A stretch of 64,000 bases of DNA from Micromonospora sp. NBC_00421. GTDB lineage: Bacteria > Actinomycetota > Actinomycetes > Mycobacteriales > Micromonosporaceae. The DNA is taken from the NCBI RefSeq assembly GCF_036017915.1, contig NZ_CP107929.1, positions 4,220,001-4,284,000 of the forward strand, written 5' to 3'. Positions 26,693-34,516 of the stretch are shown in pieces. The translations under genes were made by a program, and so were the position numbers. Under the pieces are notes generated by a model. It had not been told where the DNA came from and did no database searches. It saw only the letters and a list, made by a program, of their open reading frames with translations. Positions within the stretch are counted from its first letter, which is position 1. Each line of letters opens with the position of its first letter.

Positions 26693-27585
26693 CGCGGGTA
26701 CTGCTGTTCGGGGCGTCCGGATTCATCGGCGGGCACGCCCGCGACGCCCTGGCCGCGGATCCCCGGGTCACCGAGGTGATCTGCCCGGGGCGGGCGACGT
26801 ACGACCTGCTCGACGGCGAGCCGGCCGCGCTCGCGGTGCTGCTGCGCGAGGTCGCCCCGGACGCGGTGGTCAACTGTGTGGGCGCCCTCACCGGCTCCGC
26901 CGCCCAACTGGTCAACGCGAACACGGTGGTCGCGGCGAAGCTGCTTGAGGCGACCGCCGCGGCGGCACCGCAGGCCCGGCTGGTCCGGCTCGGCTCGGCC
27001 GGCGAGTACGGGCCGCTGCCGCAGCGCGTCCCGGTCACCGAGGAGGCACCGGCCCGACCGGTCAGCGCGTACGGCGTGAGCCACCTGGCCGGGACCCGGC
27101 TGTTCCAACTCGCCGGGGAGGCCGGCGAGGTCGACGCTGTCTCGCTGCGGGTGTTCAACCCGATCGGTCCCGGCATGTCGCAGGAGAACCTGCTCGGTCG
27201 GGCGGCGGCGCGGATCCGGGCCGCGCTGGCCGACGGGGCGACCGAGATCACCCTGGGACCGCTGTCGGCGTACCGGGACTTCGTCGACGTGCGGGATCTC
27301 GCCGCGCTGATCACGGTGGCGGCGCTCGCGCCCGCGCTGCGGCACCGGGTCGTCAACGCGGGCAGCGGCCGGGCGGTCAGCGCCCGGCAGGCCGTCGCGC
27401 TGCTGGCCGACGCGGCGGGCTACGACGGCGCGATCCGGGAGGCCGGCGTCGGGCCGCAGCGCTCGCAGGCGGTCGACTGGATCCAGGCCGACATCGGCCG
27501 GGCCGCCCACGAGCTGGGGTGGTCGCCGGTGCGCGACCTGGCGACGTCGATCAAGGACATCTGGGCCGCCGGCGACGCACGCTGA
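26689..27585 (+). CDS. NAD-dependent epimerase/dehydratase, atypical YxxxH
   Basis: Extended SDR enzyme of 298 aa acting on a nucleotide sugar. The Rossmann glycine motif GASGFIGGH is at the N-terminus, [10 protein letters not shown] follows, and [11 protein letters not shown] is the Ser/Glu-Tyr segment. The catalytic pair is unusual: Tyr128 is followed at +4 by His132 (AYGVSHLAG) instead of Lys. A true epimerase would normally need that Lys, so activity may be altered or limited. The C-terminal half contains [11 protein letters not shown] as usual. Coupled to the nucleotidyltransferase by a 4-base overlap and 55 bases before the dehydrogenase. Confidence 0.82.
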   Translation: MTRVLLFGASGFIGGHARDALAADPRVTEVICPGRATYDLLDGEPAALAVLLREVAPDAVVNCVGALTGSAAQLVNANTVVAAKLLEATAAAAPQARLVRLGSAGEYGPLPQRVPVTEEAPARPVSAYGVSHLAGTRLFQLAGEAGEVDAVSLRVFNPIGPGMSQENLLGRAAARIRAALADGATEITLGPLSAYRDFVDVRDLAALITVAALAPALRHRVVNAGSGRAVSARQAVALLADAAGYDGAIREAGVGPQRSQAVDWIQADIGRAAHELGWSPVRDLATSIKDIWAAGDAR

Positions 27586-27640
27586 GCCGGCGGACCGCTC
27601 CCCCATCACGACACACCCGTAACACGAGAGGACACCGCAG

Positions 27641-29020
27641 ATGAGTACGAAGATCGGGGTCGTGGGCCTGGGCTACGTGGGGCTCACCCTCACCGCCGCC
27701 CTCGCCGACAAGGGCTTCACGGTGTACGGCGCGGACGTCTCGCCGGCGGTGCTGGACGCGCTCTCGCACGGCCGGCCGCACATCTTCGAGCCCGGCATCG
27801 AGGACGTCTTCGCCGCCCACCTCGGCAAGAGCATCCACGTCGCCGCCGACCTGCCGAAGGACACCGTCGACGTGGCGGTGATCAGCGTGTCGACGCCGGT
27901 GGACAACATGACCCACCGCCCCAACCTGGCGAACCTGGCCGCCGCCGCCCGGGTGGTGGCCGCCAGTTGCCGCCCGGACACCCTGGTGGTGGTGCGCAGC
28001 ACGGTGCCGGTCGGCACCAGCCGCCGGGTGGTGCTGCCGGAGCTCCAGGCCGCCTGGGGTGAGCGGGTGAAGCTGGTGATGGCCCCGGAGCGGACCATCC
28101 AGGGCCAGGCGCTGCGGGAACTCGTCGAGCTGCCGCAGGTGGTAGGCGGCCTGGACGACGAGAGCCTCGCCGCCGGGGTCGAGTTCTTCGACGGGTTGGC
28201 ACGCACCGTCGTCCCGGTCTCCGGGCTGGAGACCGCCGAGTTGGTGAAGCTGTCGAACAACTGCCACACCGACCTGATCTACGCGTTCGGCAACGAGATC
28301 GCGTTGATCGCCGAGCGGCACGGCCTCGACCCGCTGGAGGTGATCCGGGCGACCAACGTCGACTACCCGCGCCCGGATCTGGCCAAGCCCGGGTACGTGG
28401 GCGGCGGCTGCCTCTCGAAGGACCCGTACATCATGATCGACAGTGCGGGTGACAGGCGGCCGTTCCTCGTCGGCAAGGCCCGCCAGCTCAACGAGTACCT
28501 GCCGATCCACGTCGGTGAGACCGTGGTCCGGATGCTCGTCGAGGCGCGCGGGCGCAGCCTCGGCGCCCGGCTGGCGGTGCTCGGCTGGGCGTACAAGGGC
28601 TGGCCGGCGACCGACGACATGCGGGGCACCCCGATCGAGCCGATGATGCGGGTCTTCTCCGCCGCCGGTGTGACAGTCCTCGGCCACGATCCGATGGTCA
28701 CCGACGACGTGATCCGCCAGTACGGCGGCGAACCGGTCAGCCTGGACAAGGCGTTCACCGAGGCGGACGCCGTGCTGATCATCAACGACCATCCGGACTA
28801 CCGGGCGTTGCGGGTACCGGAGGTGCTCGGCGCGACGCCCCCGGCGTTCGTCTACGACTCGTGGCGGGTGCTCGACGGCGACGCGGTGATGGCCGCCGGG
28901 GTGCGCTACGCCGGACTCGGCTACCTGCCGCCCGCACCGACCGGTCCGGGTGACGACGGCGGTACGGCCGGCGCTGCCGCCGGCGCCGGCGCGGCGACCG
29001 CCGGGGCGGTGTCCGCATGA
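27641..29020 (+). CDS. nucleotide-sugar dehydrogenase (UDP-ManNAc/UDP-GlcNAc dehydrogenase type)
   Basis: Four-electron NAD dehydrogenase of 459 aa that oxidises the C6 hydroxyl of a UDP-sugar to a uronic acid. The N-terminal Rossmann motif GVVGLGYVGLTLTAAL, VISVSTPVDN, MAPERTIQGQALREL and the catalytic Cys257 in GGGCLSKDP are intact. WAYKGWPATDDMRGTP marks the C-terminal domain. PER-x-Q/PG-type sequence points to the WecC/TviB side of the family rather than UDP-glucose dehydrogenase. Its presence suggests a uronic acid in the polymer, unlike standard Pel. It shares 4 bases (ATGA) with the next gene. Confidence 0.88.
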   Translation: MSTKIGVVGLGYVGLTLTAALADKGFTVYGADVSPAVLDALSHGRPHIFEPGIEDVFAAHLGKSIHVAADLPKDTVDVAVISVSTPVDNMTHRPNLANLAAAARVVAASCRPDTLVVVRSTVPVGTSRRVVLPELQAAWGERVKLVMAPERTIQGQALRELVELPQVVGGLDDESLAAGVEFFDGLARTVVPVSGLETAELVKLSNNCHTDLIYAFGNEIALIAERHGLDPLEVIRATNVDYPRPDLAKPGYVGGGCLSKDPYIMIDSAGDRRPFLVGKARQLNEYLPIHVGETVVRMLVEARGRSLGARLAVLGWAYKGWPATDDMRGTPIEPMMRVFSAAGVTVLGHDPMVTDDVIRQYGGEPVSLDKAFTEADAVLIINDHPDYRALRVPEVLGATPPAFVYDSWRVLDGDAVMAAGVRYAGLGYLPPAPTGPGDDGGTAGAAAGAGAATAGAVSA

Positions 29021-29982
29021 GGGCACTGCTGCTCGGCGGGGCCGGCTTCATCGGCCTGCACCTGGCCCGCCGTCTCGTCGCCGACGGTCACCAGGTGACT
29101 ATCGTGGACGACTTCTCCCGGGGCCGCGACGACGCCGACCTCGACCGGCTGCGCGCCGATCCGGCCGTACAGGTGATCTCCGGCGACCTGACCAGCCCGG
29201 ACACCTGGGCCGCGCTGCCGACCGGCTGGGACCAGATCTACCTGCTCGCCGCCGTCGTCGGGGTGCGCAACGTGGAGCAGGATCCGGCCCGGGTGATCCG
29301 GGTCAACACCCTCTCCGCGCTGCACCTGCTCGACTGGGTGGCCCCGGGTGAGCGGGTCTTCTTCGCCTCCACCAGCGAGGTCTACGCCGGGGGCGTCACC
29401 GCCGGGGTGGTGCCGGTGCCGACGGCCGAGACGGTGCCGACGATGATCTCCGACATCGCGGCCCCCCGCTTCGCGTACGCGGCCAGCAAGCTGCTCGGCG
29501 AGGCCGCCTTCCTGCACACCGCCCGCGCCAAGGGCTTCGAGACCGTGGTGGGCCGATTCCACAACGTGTACGGCCCCCGGATGGGCGCCGACCACGTCAT
29601 CCCGGAGATGTCCCTGCGTGCCCTGCGCGGGGCCGACCCGTTCCCGGTCCCCGGCGCCGACCAGTACCGGGCGTTCTGCCACGTGGACGACGCGGTCGAG
29701 GCGATGCTGCGGCTGATGGGGGCACCTGCCGCCGCCGGGCAGATCGTGCACATCGGCAACGACCGGGAGGAGACCAACATCGGCGACCTGGCCAAGCTGG
29801 TCCTGCGGGTGGCCGGGGTGAGCCCCGCCATCGTGCCCCGGAGCGCGCCACCGGGATCGGTCGCCCGCCGCTGCCCGGACCTGTCCCGGCTGCGCGAGCT
29901 GACCGGCTACGAGCCGGGCGTCAGCCTGGAAGAGGGGGTACGCAGCACGTTCGCCTGGTACCAGGAGCACGGATGGACGTGA
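29017..29982 (+). CDS. NAD-dependent epimerase (UDP-GlcNAc/UDP-glucose 4-epimerase type)
   Basis: Extended SDR enzyme of 321 aa. GGAGFIGLHLARRLV binds NAD, FFASTSEVYAGG carries the catalytic Ser/Thr region, and Tyr154-x3-Lys158 (YAASK) is intact. GRFHNVYGPRM and YRAFCHVDDAVEAM complete the family pattern. In Pel and galactosaminogalactan clusters a UDP-GlcNAc 4-epimerase (PelX, Uge3) supplies UDP-GalNAc; this gene is the best candidate for that role here. The start overlaps the dehydrogenase, and the stop lies 10 bases inside the following GH114-type gene. Confidence 0.86.
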   Translation: MRALLLGGAGFIGLHLARRLVADGHQVTIVDDFSRGRDDADLDRLRADPAVQVISGDLTSPDTWAALPTGWDQIYLLAAVVGVRNVEQDPARVIRVNTLSALHLLDWVAPGERVFFASTSEVYAGGVTAGVVPVPTAETVPTMISDIAAPRFAYAASKLLGEAAFLHTARAKGFETVVGRFHNVYGPRMGADHVIPEMSLRALRGADPFPVPGADQYRAFCHVDDAVEAMLRLMGAPAAAGQIVHIGNDREETNIGDLAKLVLRVAGVSPAIVPRSAPPGSVARRCPDLSRLRELTGYEPGVSLEEGVRSTFAWYQEHGWT

Positions 29983-30674
29983 CGAACCGACGCCCGATCT
30001 GCTTCTACTACGGCGACGGCCGGCTGCCCGAACTCACCAGGTACGTGCGGGTGGTCCTGCAACCGGACTTCTACCGGCCGGCCGAGCTGCGCTACCTCGC
30101 CGAGCAGGACGTGCAGACGCTCGGCTACCTGTCGCTGTCGGAGGACCAGGGGCCACCCGCGCCCTGGCAGCGGCAGGAACGCAACCCGGACTGGGGTGGC
30201 GCGTTCGTCCACGTCGACCATCCGCTCTGGGTGGCGCACGTGGTGAAGCAGGCGAAACAGGCGATCGCGCAGGGCTTCGCCGGGCTCTTCCTGGACACGC
30301 TCAACGTCGAGCTGACCTTCCCGGAGGACGTGCCGCACCTGCTCACCCTGGTCGCCGCGGTCCGGGAGGAGGCCCAGCCGGCGTACCTGCTGGCCAACCG
30401 GGGGTTCGGCATGCTGCCCCGGTTGGCCGAGATCGTCGACGGGATCGTCTTCGAGTCGTTCTCGGCCCGGTGGACCGACCAGGGTTACGCCGCCTGGCCG
30501 CCCGACGTGCTGGAGTTCCACGCCCAGATCGCCGAGCAGTTGCTCCAGTTGGAGCTGGACCTCTACAGCCTCGACTACGCCGACAGCCAGGGGCTCACCG
30601 ATTTCGCCGAGCGCCGGGCCCGCCAGTTCGGGCTCCAGTCCTCGGTCAGCGACCGCGCCCTGTCCCGTACCTGA
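29973..30674 (+). CDS. GH114/PelA-hydrolase-like protein lacking a signal peptide
   Basis: 233-aa TIM-barrel hydrolase related to the endo-alpha-1,4-galactosaminidase domain of PelA and fungal Ega3. Visible landmarks: ICFYYGDGRLPELTRY, VVLQPDFYRPAELRYLA, TLGYLSLSED, GFAGLFLDTLN (candidate catalytic D108), LLANRGFGMLP and VFESFSARW (candidate E161). ATG 29973 has GGAG 5 bases upstream and lies within the end of the preceding gene. No secretion signal or membrane segment is present, although the known relatives act outside the membrane. It may trim or check chains in the cytoplasm, or the true start may differ. Last gene of the cluster. Confidence 0.75.
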   Translation: MDVTNRRPICFYYGDGRLPELTRYVRVVLQPDFYRPAELRYLAEQDVQTLGYLSLSEDQGPPAPWQRQERNPDWGGAFVHVDHPLWVAHVVKQAKQAIAQGFAGLFLDTLNVELTFPEDVPHLLTLVAAVREEAQPAYLLANRGFGMLPRLAEIVDGIVFESFSARWTDQGYAAWPPDVLEFHAQIAEQLLQLELDLYSLDYADSQGLTDFAERRARQFGLQSSVSDRALSRT

Positions 30675-30872
30675 CCACCCCGTTCGGGACGTCCGCCCGG
30701 ACCGGTCCGGTGCCCGGTCCGGCTTGGGCACCCGCCCCTGCCGGGCCGGGACCGGATCGTGCGTCGGCACCACGCGCGACCGGCTCCCGCCCGACGGGGG
30801 CGGGGTTCCCCGCAGCGGTCGGGCGGCAGACGGCGTCCGGCCGGCGGGCAGGCAGCGGGTCGGGGCGGCGGG

Positions 30873-31499
30873 TCAGGCCGTTGCGGTGTCGAAGGCGGGG
30901 GCGAGCGGCAGCAACGCGGCCCGGACGAGGTCCGGCAGTGGCCCGGACGGCACCACGAACCCGGCCATCGACGGCACCTCGCTCGTGCCGTCCAGCCACT
31001 GCCGCAGCGCCACCCTGGTCGCCGCGCCGACGGCGGCGGAGAGCACCCGGGCGGTCAGAAGTTCGATGCCTGGGCAGCGGGCGGTGACCGCCTCGAAGAG
31101 CGGTTCGTCGATCGTGGTGACCGCGTCGACGTAGCAGGCGCGCAGCGCGGGGCTGGCGGCGATCATCAGCAGCGCGGCGGGGGGATGGTCGCCGGGGTCG
31201 GTGTACAGGCCCACGACGGCGTCGATGACCGCGTCACCGAGGCCGACCCCGGCCGGCCGGGCGAGCACGGCCCCCGCGATCCCGGCCGCGCGGTCCGCAG
31301 CGACCCCGGCGACGATCGCCTGCTCCCGGCTCGGGAAGTAGTTGTTGTAGGTCCGGGGCGACACGCCCGCCGCCTGGGCGATCTCCTCGACGCGGACGTT
31401 GTCCGGCCCGCGTTCCAGCGCGAGGCGCAGGGCCGCCGACTGGAGCGCCTCCCGGGTGGCCCGCTTCTTCCGTTCCCGCAGCGTCGATGGACTGCTCAC
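30873..31499 (-). CDS. TetR family regulator
   Basis: 208-aa repressor-type regulator. GTG 31499 begins SSPSTLRERKKRATREAL. The helix-turn-helix is VRVEEIAQAAGVSPRTYNNYFPSREQ (about residues 30-55), with NNYF replacing the usual YHHF; the ligand domain is not diagnostic. It is divergent from the TIM-barrel gene at 31608, with a 28-bp palindrome between them that is a likely operator for both genes. Confidence 0.9.
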   Translation of the reverse strand: MSSPSTLRERKKRATREALQSAALRLALERGPDNVRVEEIAQAAGVSPRTYNNYFPSREQAIVAGVAADRAAGIAGAVLARPAGVGLGDAVIDAVVGLYTDPGDHPPAALLMIAASPALRACYVDAVTTIDEPLFEAVTARCPGIELLTARVLSAAVGAATRVALRQWLDGTSEVPSMAGFVVPSGPLPDLVRAALLPLAPAFDTATA

Positions 31500-31529
31500 G
31501 GTGCCACTTTCGCACACTCGGTACGTGCA

Positions 31530-31557
31530 CGCAAACTTGCGTGCACGCAAGTTTGTG
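31530..31557. promoter_or_regulatory. TetR operator-like palindrome
   Basis: A 28-bp near-perfect palindrome (one mismatched pair) centred on GTGCAC, with half-sites GCAAACTTGC and GCAAGTTTG. It lies between the divergent TetR gene and the gene at 31608, the classic arrangement for autoregulation. Confidence 0.7.
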
Positions 31558-31607
31558 CTACGGTTCCTCCGAACCGTCTTGGAGCACCACGATCGAAAGG
31601 GGCCGAC

Positions 31608-32660
31608 ATGCGCGCCAAGGGCATGGCCTACGACACCGGCTTCGTCACCGACGGCGTCAGTTCGGTACCGCACTGGGACCCCGAGGTGGTCCGCCGGGAA
31701 CTGGCCATCATTCGGGACGACCTGCACTGCACCGCCGTACACCTGGTCGGCGGCGATCCCGGGCGGCTGGAGTCGGCCGCCCGCACCGCCGCCGAACTCG
31801 GCCTGGAGGTCTGGTTCTCGCCGTATCCACTGGAGCTGGAACCCGACCTGATCCGCGCGCTGTTCCTCGACTGCGCCGAGCGGGCCGAGCGGCTCCGCGC
31901 GACGGGGGCCGAGGTCGTGTTCGTCACCGGCGCCGAGCTGAGCATCATGAACCGTGGCTTCATCGCCGGGGAGCGTCTCGCGGACCGCCTCCACCACCTG
32001 TTTACCGACCCGAACGGCCGCGCCGAGCGCATCGCCGAGGTCCGCGTCCGCCTCGACAAGTTCCTGCGCACCACAGTGGCGGCGGTCCGCGAACGCTTCC
32101 ACGGCAAGGTCACCTACGCCGCGATCCCGTTCGAGGGCGTCGACTGGGACCTGTTCGACGTGGTGACCGTCGAACTCATCCGGTCCGCCGAGGTCGCCGA
32201 CCAGTTCCGCGACGGCGTACGCCGGCTGGTCGACCAGCCCAAGCCGGTCGCCGTCACCGGCTTCGGCACCGCGACCTGGCGCGGCGCGGGCGAAGTCGCA
32301 CCACGCAGCATGGAGATCATCGAGTACGACGCGACCAGCGGGAAGCCCCGGCGACTGGACGGAGTGTACGAGCGCGACGAGGACGGTCAGGCCGCATACC
32401 TGCGCGAACTGCTCGACATCTTCGACAGCGAGGGCGTCGACAGCGCCTTCGTCCACCTCTTCGCGCTACCCAGCCTGCCGCACCGGCCGGACGGCGATCC
32501 CCGGGACGACCTCGACCTCGCCAGCCCCGGAATCGTCAAGGTGCTCGACGGCCGCACCGGCGAGACGTATCCCGGCCTTCCCTGGGAGCCGAAGGCCGCG
32601 TTCGCCGCCGTCGCCGAGCACTACTCCCGCCCACCCGCGTCGGCCGGTCGGCGCGGCTGA
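31608..32660 (+). CDS. conserved TIM-barrel-like hypothetical protein (TetR-linked)
   Basis: 350-aa soluble protein starting at ATG 31608 (AAGGGG 5-6 bases upstream). MAYDTGFVTDGVSSVPHWDP, LHCTAVHLVGGDPGRLESAA, LGLEVWFSPYPLEL and EVVFVTGAELSIMNRGFI suggest a beta/alpha barrel with carboxylates at strand ends, like a glycosidase or sugar-modifying enzyme. Related actinomycete proteins are sometimes named abortive infection protein; I cannot support that name from sequence. It is controlled by the divergent TetR gene, and an antibiotic- or sugar-response role is possible. Function unknown. Confidence 0.7.
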   Translation: MRAKGMAYDTGFVTDGVSSVPHWDPEVVRRELAIIRDDLHCTAVHLVGGDPGRLESAARTAAELGLEVWFSPYPLELEPDLIRALFLDCAERAERLRATGAEVVFVTGAELSIMNRGFIAGERLADRLHHLFTDPNGRAERIAEVRVRLDKFLRTTVAAVRERFHGKVTYAAIPFEGVDWDLFDVVTVELIRSAEVADQFRDGVRRLVDQPKPVAVTGFGTATWRGAGEVAPRSMEIIEYDATSGKPRRLDGVYERDEDGQAAYLRELLDIFDSEGVDSAFVHLFALPSLPHRPDGDPRDDLDLASPGIVKVLDGRTGETYPGLPWEPKAAFAAVAEHYSRPPASAGRRG

Positions 32661-32715
32661 ACGGACGACGCCCGGCCGGAGGGGGCAAGTGTCCGGGCCA
32701 CTGGGCACTGCCCCC

Positions 32716-33306
32716 TCAGCGCAGGCGCAGCCCCGCGACGAGGAGCCCGACCATGCGGCGTGCGTCGTAGTAGGGGGCGCGGCCGGCGCAGAGGTTGCCG
32801 ACGGCGAACAGGAACTCCTGGGCGTTCTGGCCGGGGTGGATCTCGCCGGCTTCGGCGGCGGCGTCGAGCAGCTGGGCGCACGCGGGGACGAGCCGGTCGA
32901 GGAAGTACCCGTGCAGCGTCTCGAAGGCGGCGTCGTCGGACTGTAGCGCCCCGGCCAGGCCGTGCTTGGTGACCAGGAAGTCGACGAACAGGTCGATCCA
33001 GGTGGCCAGGGCGGCGTGCGGCGTACCGCTGGTGGCGAGCAGGGCCGGCGCGGCCTCGGCGCACGCCTGCACCTGGTGCCGGTAGACGGCGACGATGAGG
33101 TCCGCCCGGGTCGGGAAGTGGCGGTAGATCGTACCGACGCCGACGCCGGCCCGTGCGGCGATGTCGCGGACGGGCGCGTCGACGCCGACAGCGAGGAAGG
33201 CCGCGGCGGCGGCCTCCAGCAGCGTCGCCTCGTTACGCCGGGCGTCGGCCCGCTTGCGTGGGGCCGGCGACGCCGCTCCCCCGTCGCGGCCGGTCATCGC
33301 GCCCAC
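32716..33306 (-). CDS. TetR family regulator
   Basis: 196-aa regulator. GTG 33306 is preferred because AAGGAGG lies 8 bases upstream. A short basic lead is followed by the helix-turn-helix VRDIAARAGVGVGTIYRHFPTRADLIVAVY. The C-terminal half (LFVDFLVTKHGLAGALQSDD) is the SbtR/TetR_C-like domain often paired with oxidoreductases. It is divergent from an aldo/keto reductase, with a perfect 19-bp palindrome in between. Confidence 0.9.
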   Translation of the reverse strand: MGAMTGRDGGAASPAPRKRADARRNEATLLEAAAAAFLAVGVDAPVRDIAARAGVGVGTIYRHFPTRADLIVAVYRHQVQACAEAAPALLATSGTPHAALATWIDLFVDFLVTKHGLAGALQSDDAAFETLHGYFLDRLVPACAQLLDAAAEAGEIHPGQNAQEFLFAVGNLCAGRAPYYDARRMVGLLVAGLRLR

Positions 33307-33352
33307 GCCTCCACCCTCCTTGGCAAGCGGAACAGGGTTCCGTATAGTTCTT

Positions 33353-33371
33353 AGCGGAACATTGTTCCGCT
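33353..33371. promoter_or_regulatory. TetR operator-like palindrome (perfect 19 bp)
   Basis: AGCGGAACA-T-TGTTCCGCT is perfectly symmetric. A second, weaker GGAAC/GTTCC site is at 33326-33342. Both lie between the TetR gene and the aldo/keto reductase, so the regulator probably represses both. Confidence 0.75.
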
Positions 33372-33446
33372 TGAGCCATGATGCCAGAACCGGCCGGCCG
33401 ACCGCCAGCGCGGGGACGGCCGCCGTCATCCCCAGGAGGAACAGCC

Positions 33447-34466
33447 ATGCAGTACCGCACCCTCGGCCGCACCGGCGTGCAGGTCAGCACCCTCGCGCTC
33501 GGCGCGATGAACTTCGGCGCCATCGGTCGGACCGGCCAGGACGAGGCCACCGCGATCATCGACGCCGCCCTGGAGGGAGGGATCAACCTGATCGACACCG
33601 CCGACCGGTACAGCCAGGGCGAGTCGGAGGAACTTGTCGGCCGGGCCATCGCCGGCCGCCGCGACGACGTCGTGCTGGCCACCAAGGCGACCATGCCGAT
33701 GGGCGACGAGCGCAACCACCAGGGCAGCTCGCGGCGTTGGCTGGTCAGCGCGCTCGACGACAGCCTGCGCCGGCTCGGCGTCGACCACGTCGACCTATAC
33801 CAGATCCACAGGTGGGACCCGACCACGAGCGACGAGGAGACGCTGTCCGCGCTGACCGACCTCCAGCGGGCCGGCAAGATCCGCTACTTCGGCAGCTCGA
33901 CGTTTCCGGCGTACCGGATCGTGCAGGCCGAGTGGGCCGCCCGGGAGCACCGCCTGAGCCGGTACGTCACCGAGCAGCCCAGCTACTCGATCCTGCAACG
34001 CGGCATCGAGACGCACGTGCTGCCCGTCACCGCACAGTACGGGCTGGGCGTGCTCGCCTGGAGCCCGCTCGCCTCGGGCTGGCTGTCCGGCGCGGTCCGG
34101 GCGGGCCGGGAGATCGCCACCCACCGCGCCGACGTCCTGCCGCAGCGCTTCGACCTCACCGTCGCCGCCAACCGGGCCCGGCTCGACGCCGTCGAGCAGT
34201 TGGCCAAGGTCGCCGACGGGGCCGGGCTGACCCTGATCCAGCTCGCGCTCGGCTTCGTCACCGCGCACCCCGCCGTGACCAGCGCGATCATCGGCCCCCG
34301 CACGCCGGACCACCTGCGCAGCCAGCTCGCCGCCGCCGACACCGTGCTCACCGCCGACGTGCTCGACGCGATCGACACGATCGTCGCCCCCGGCGTCGAC
34401 CTGGCCCCGGACGAGAAGCACGACGCCCCGCCCGCCCTGCTCGACCCGACGCTGCGCCGCCGCTGA
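33447..34466 (+). CDS. aldo/keto reductase
   Basis: NADPH-dependent oxidoreductase of 339 aa; ATG 33447 has AGGAGGA upstream. MQYRTLGRTGVQVSTLALGAM is the usual start, and the catalytic tetrad is visible as DTADRYSQGESE (Asp, Tyr), LATKAT (Lys) and YQIHRWD (His). The C-terminal NADPH-binding part holds AIIGPRTPDHLRSQL. Substrate unknown; TetR control suggests a role in detoxifying carbonyls. Confidence 0.93.
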   Translation: MQYRTLGRTGVQVSTLALGAMNFGAIGRTGQDEATAIIDAALEGGINLIDTADRYSQGESEELVGRAIAGRRDDVVLATKATMPMGDERNHQGSSRRWLVSALDDSLRRLGVDHVDLYQIHRWDPTTSDEETLSALTDLQRAGKIRYFGSSTFPAYRIVQAEWAAREHRLSRYVTEQPSYSILQRGIETHVLPVTAQYGLGVLAWSPLASGWLSGAVRAGREIATHRADVLPQRFDLTVAANRARLDAVEQLAKVADGAGLTLIQLALGFVTAHPAVTSAIIGPRTPDHLRSQLAAADTVLTADVLDAIDTIVAPGVDLAPDEKHDAPPALLDPTLRRR

Positions 34467-34516
34467 GCGGTCACCCGCTCGATCCACCTGCGGCGCGGGG
34501 CTCCGACTCGCACCGC

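Noticed and set aside
31487-32770. Alternative plus-strand frame of 427 codons across the 350-aa barrel protein
   Set aside because: Arg/Pro-rich shifted frame of the true gene; the frame from 31608 has better composition and a ribosome site.
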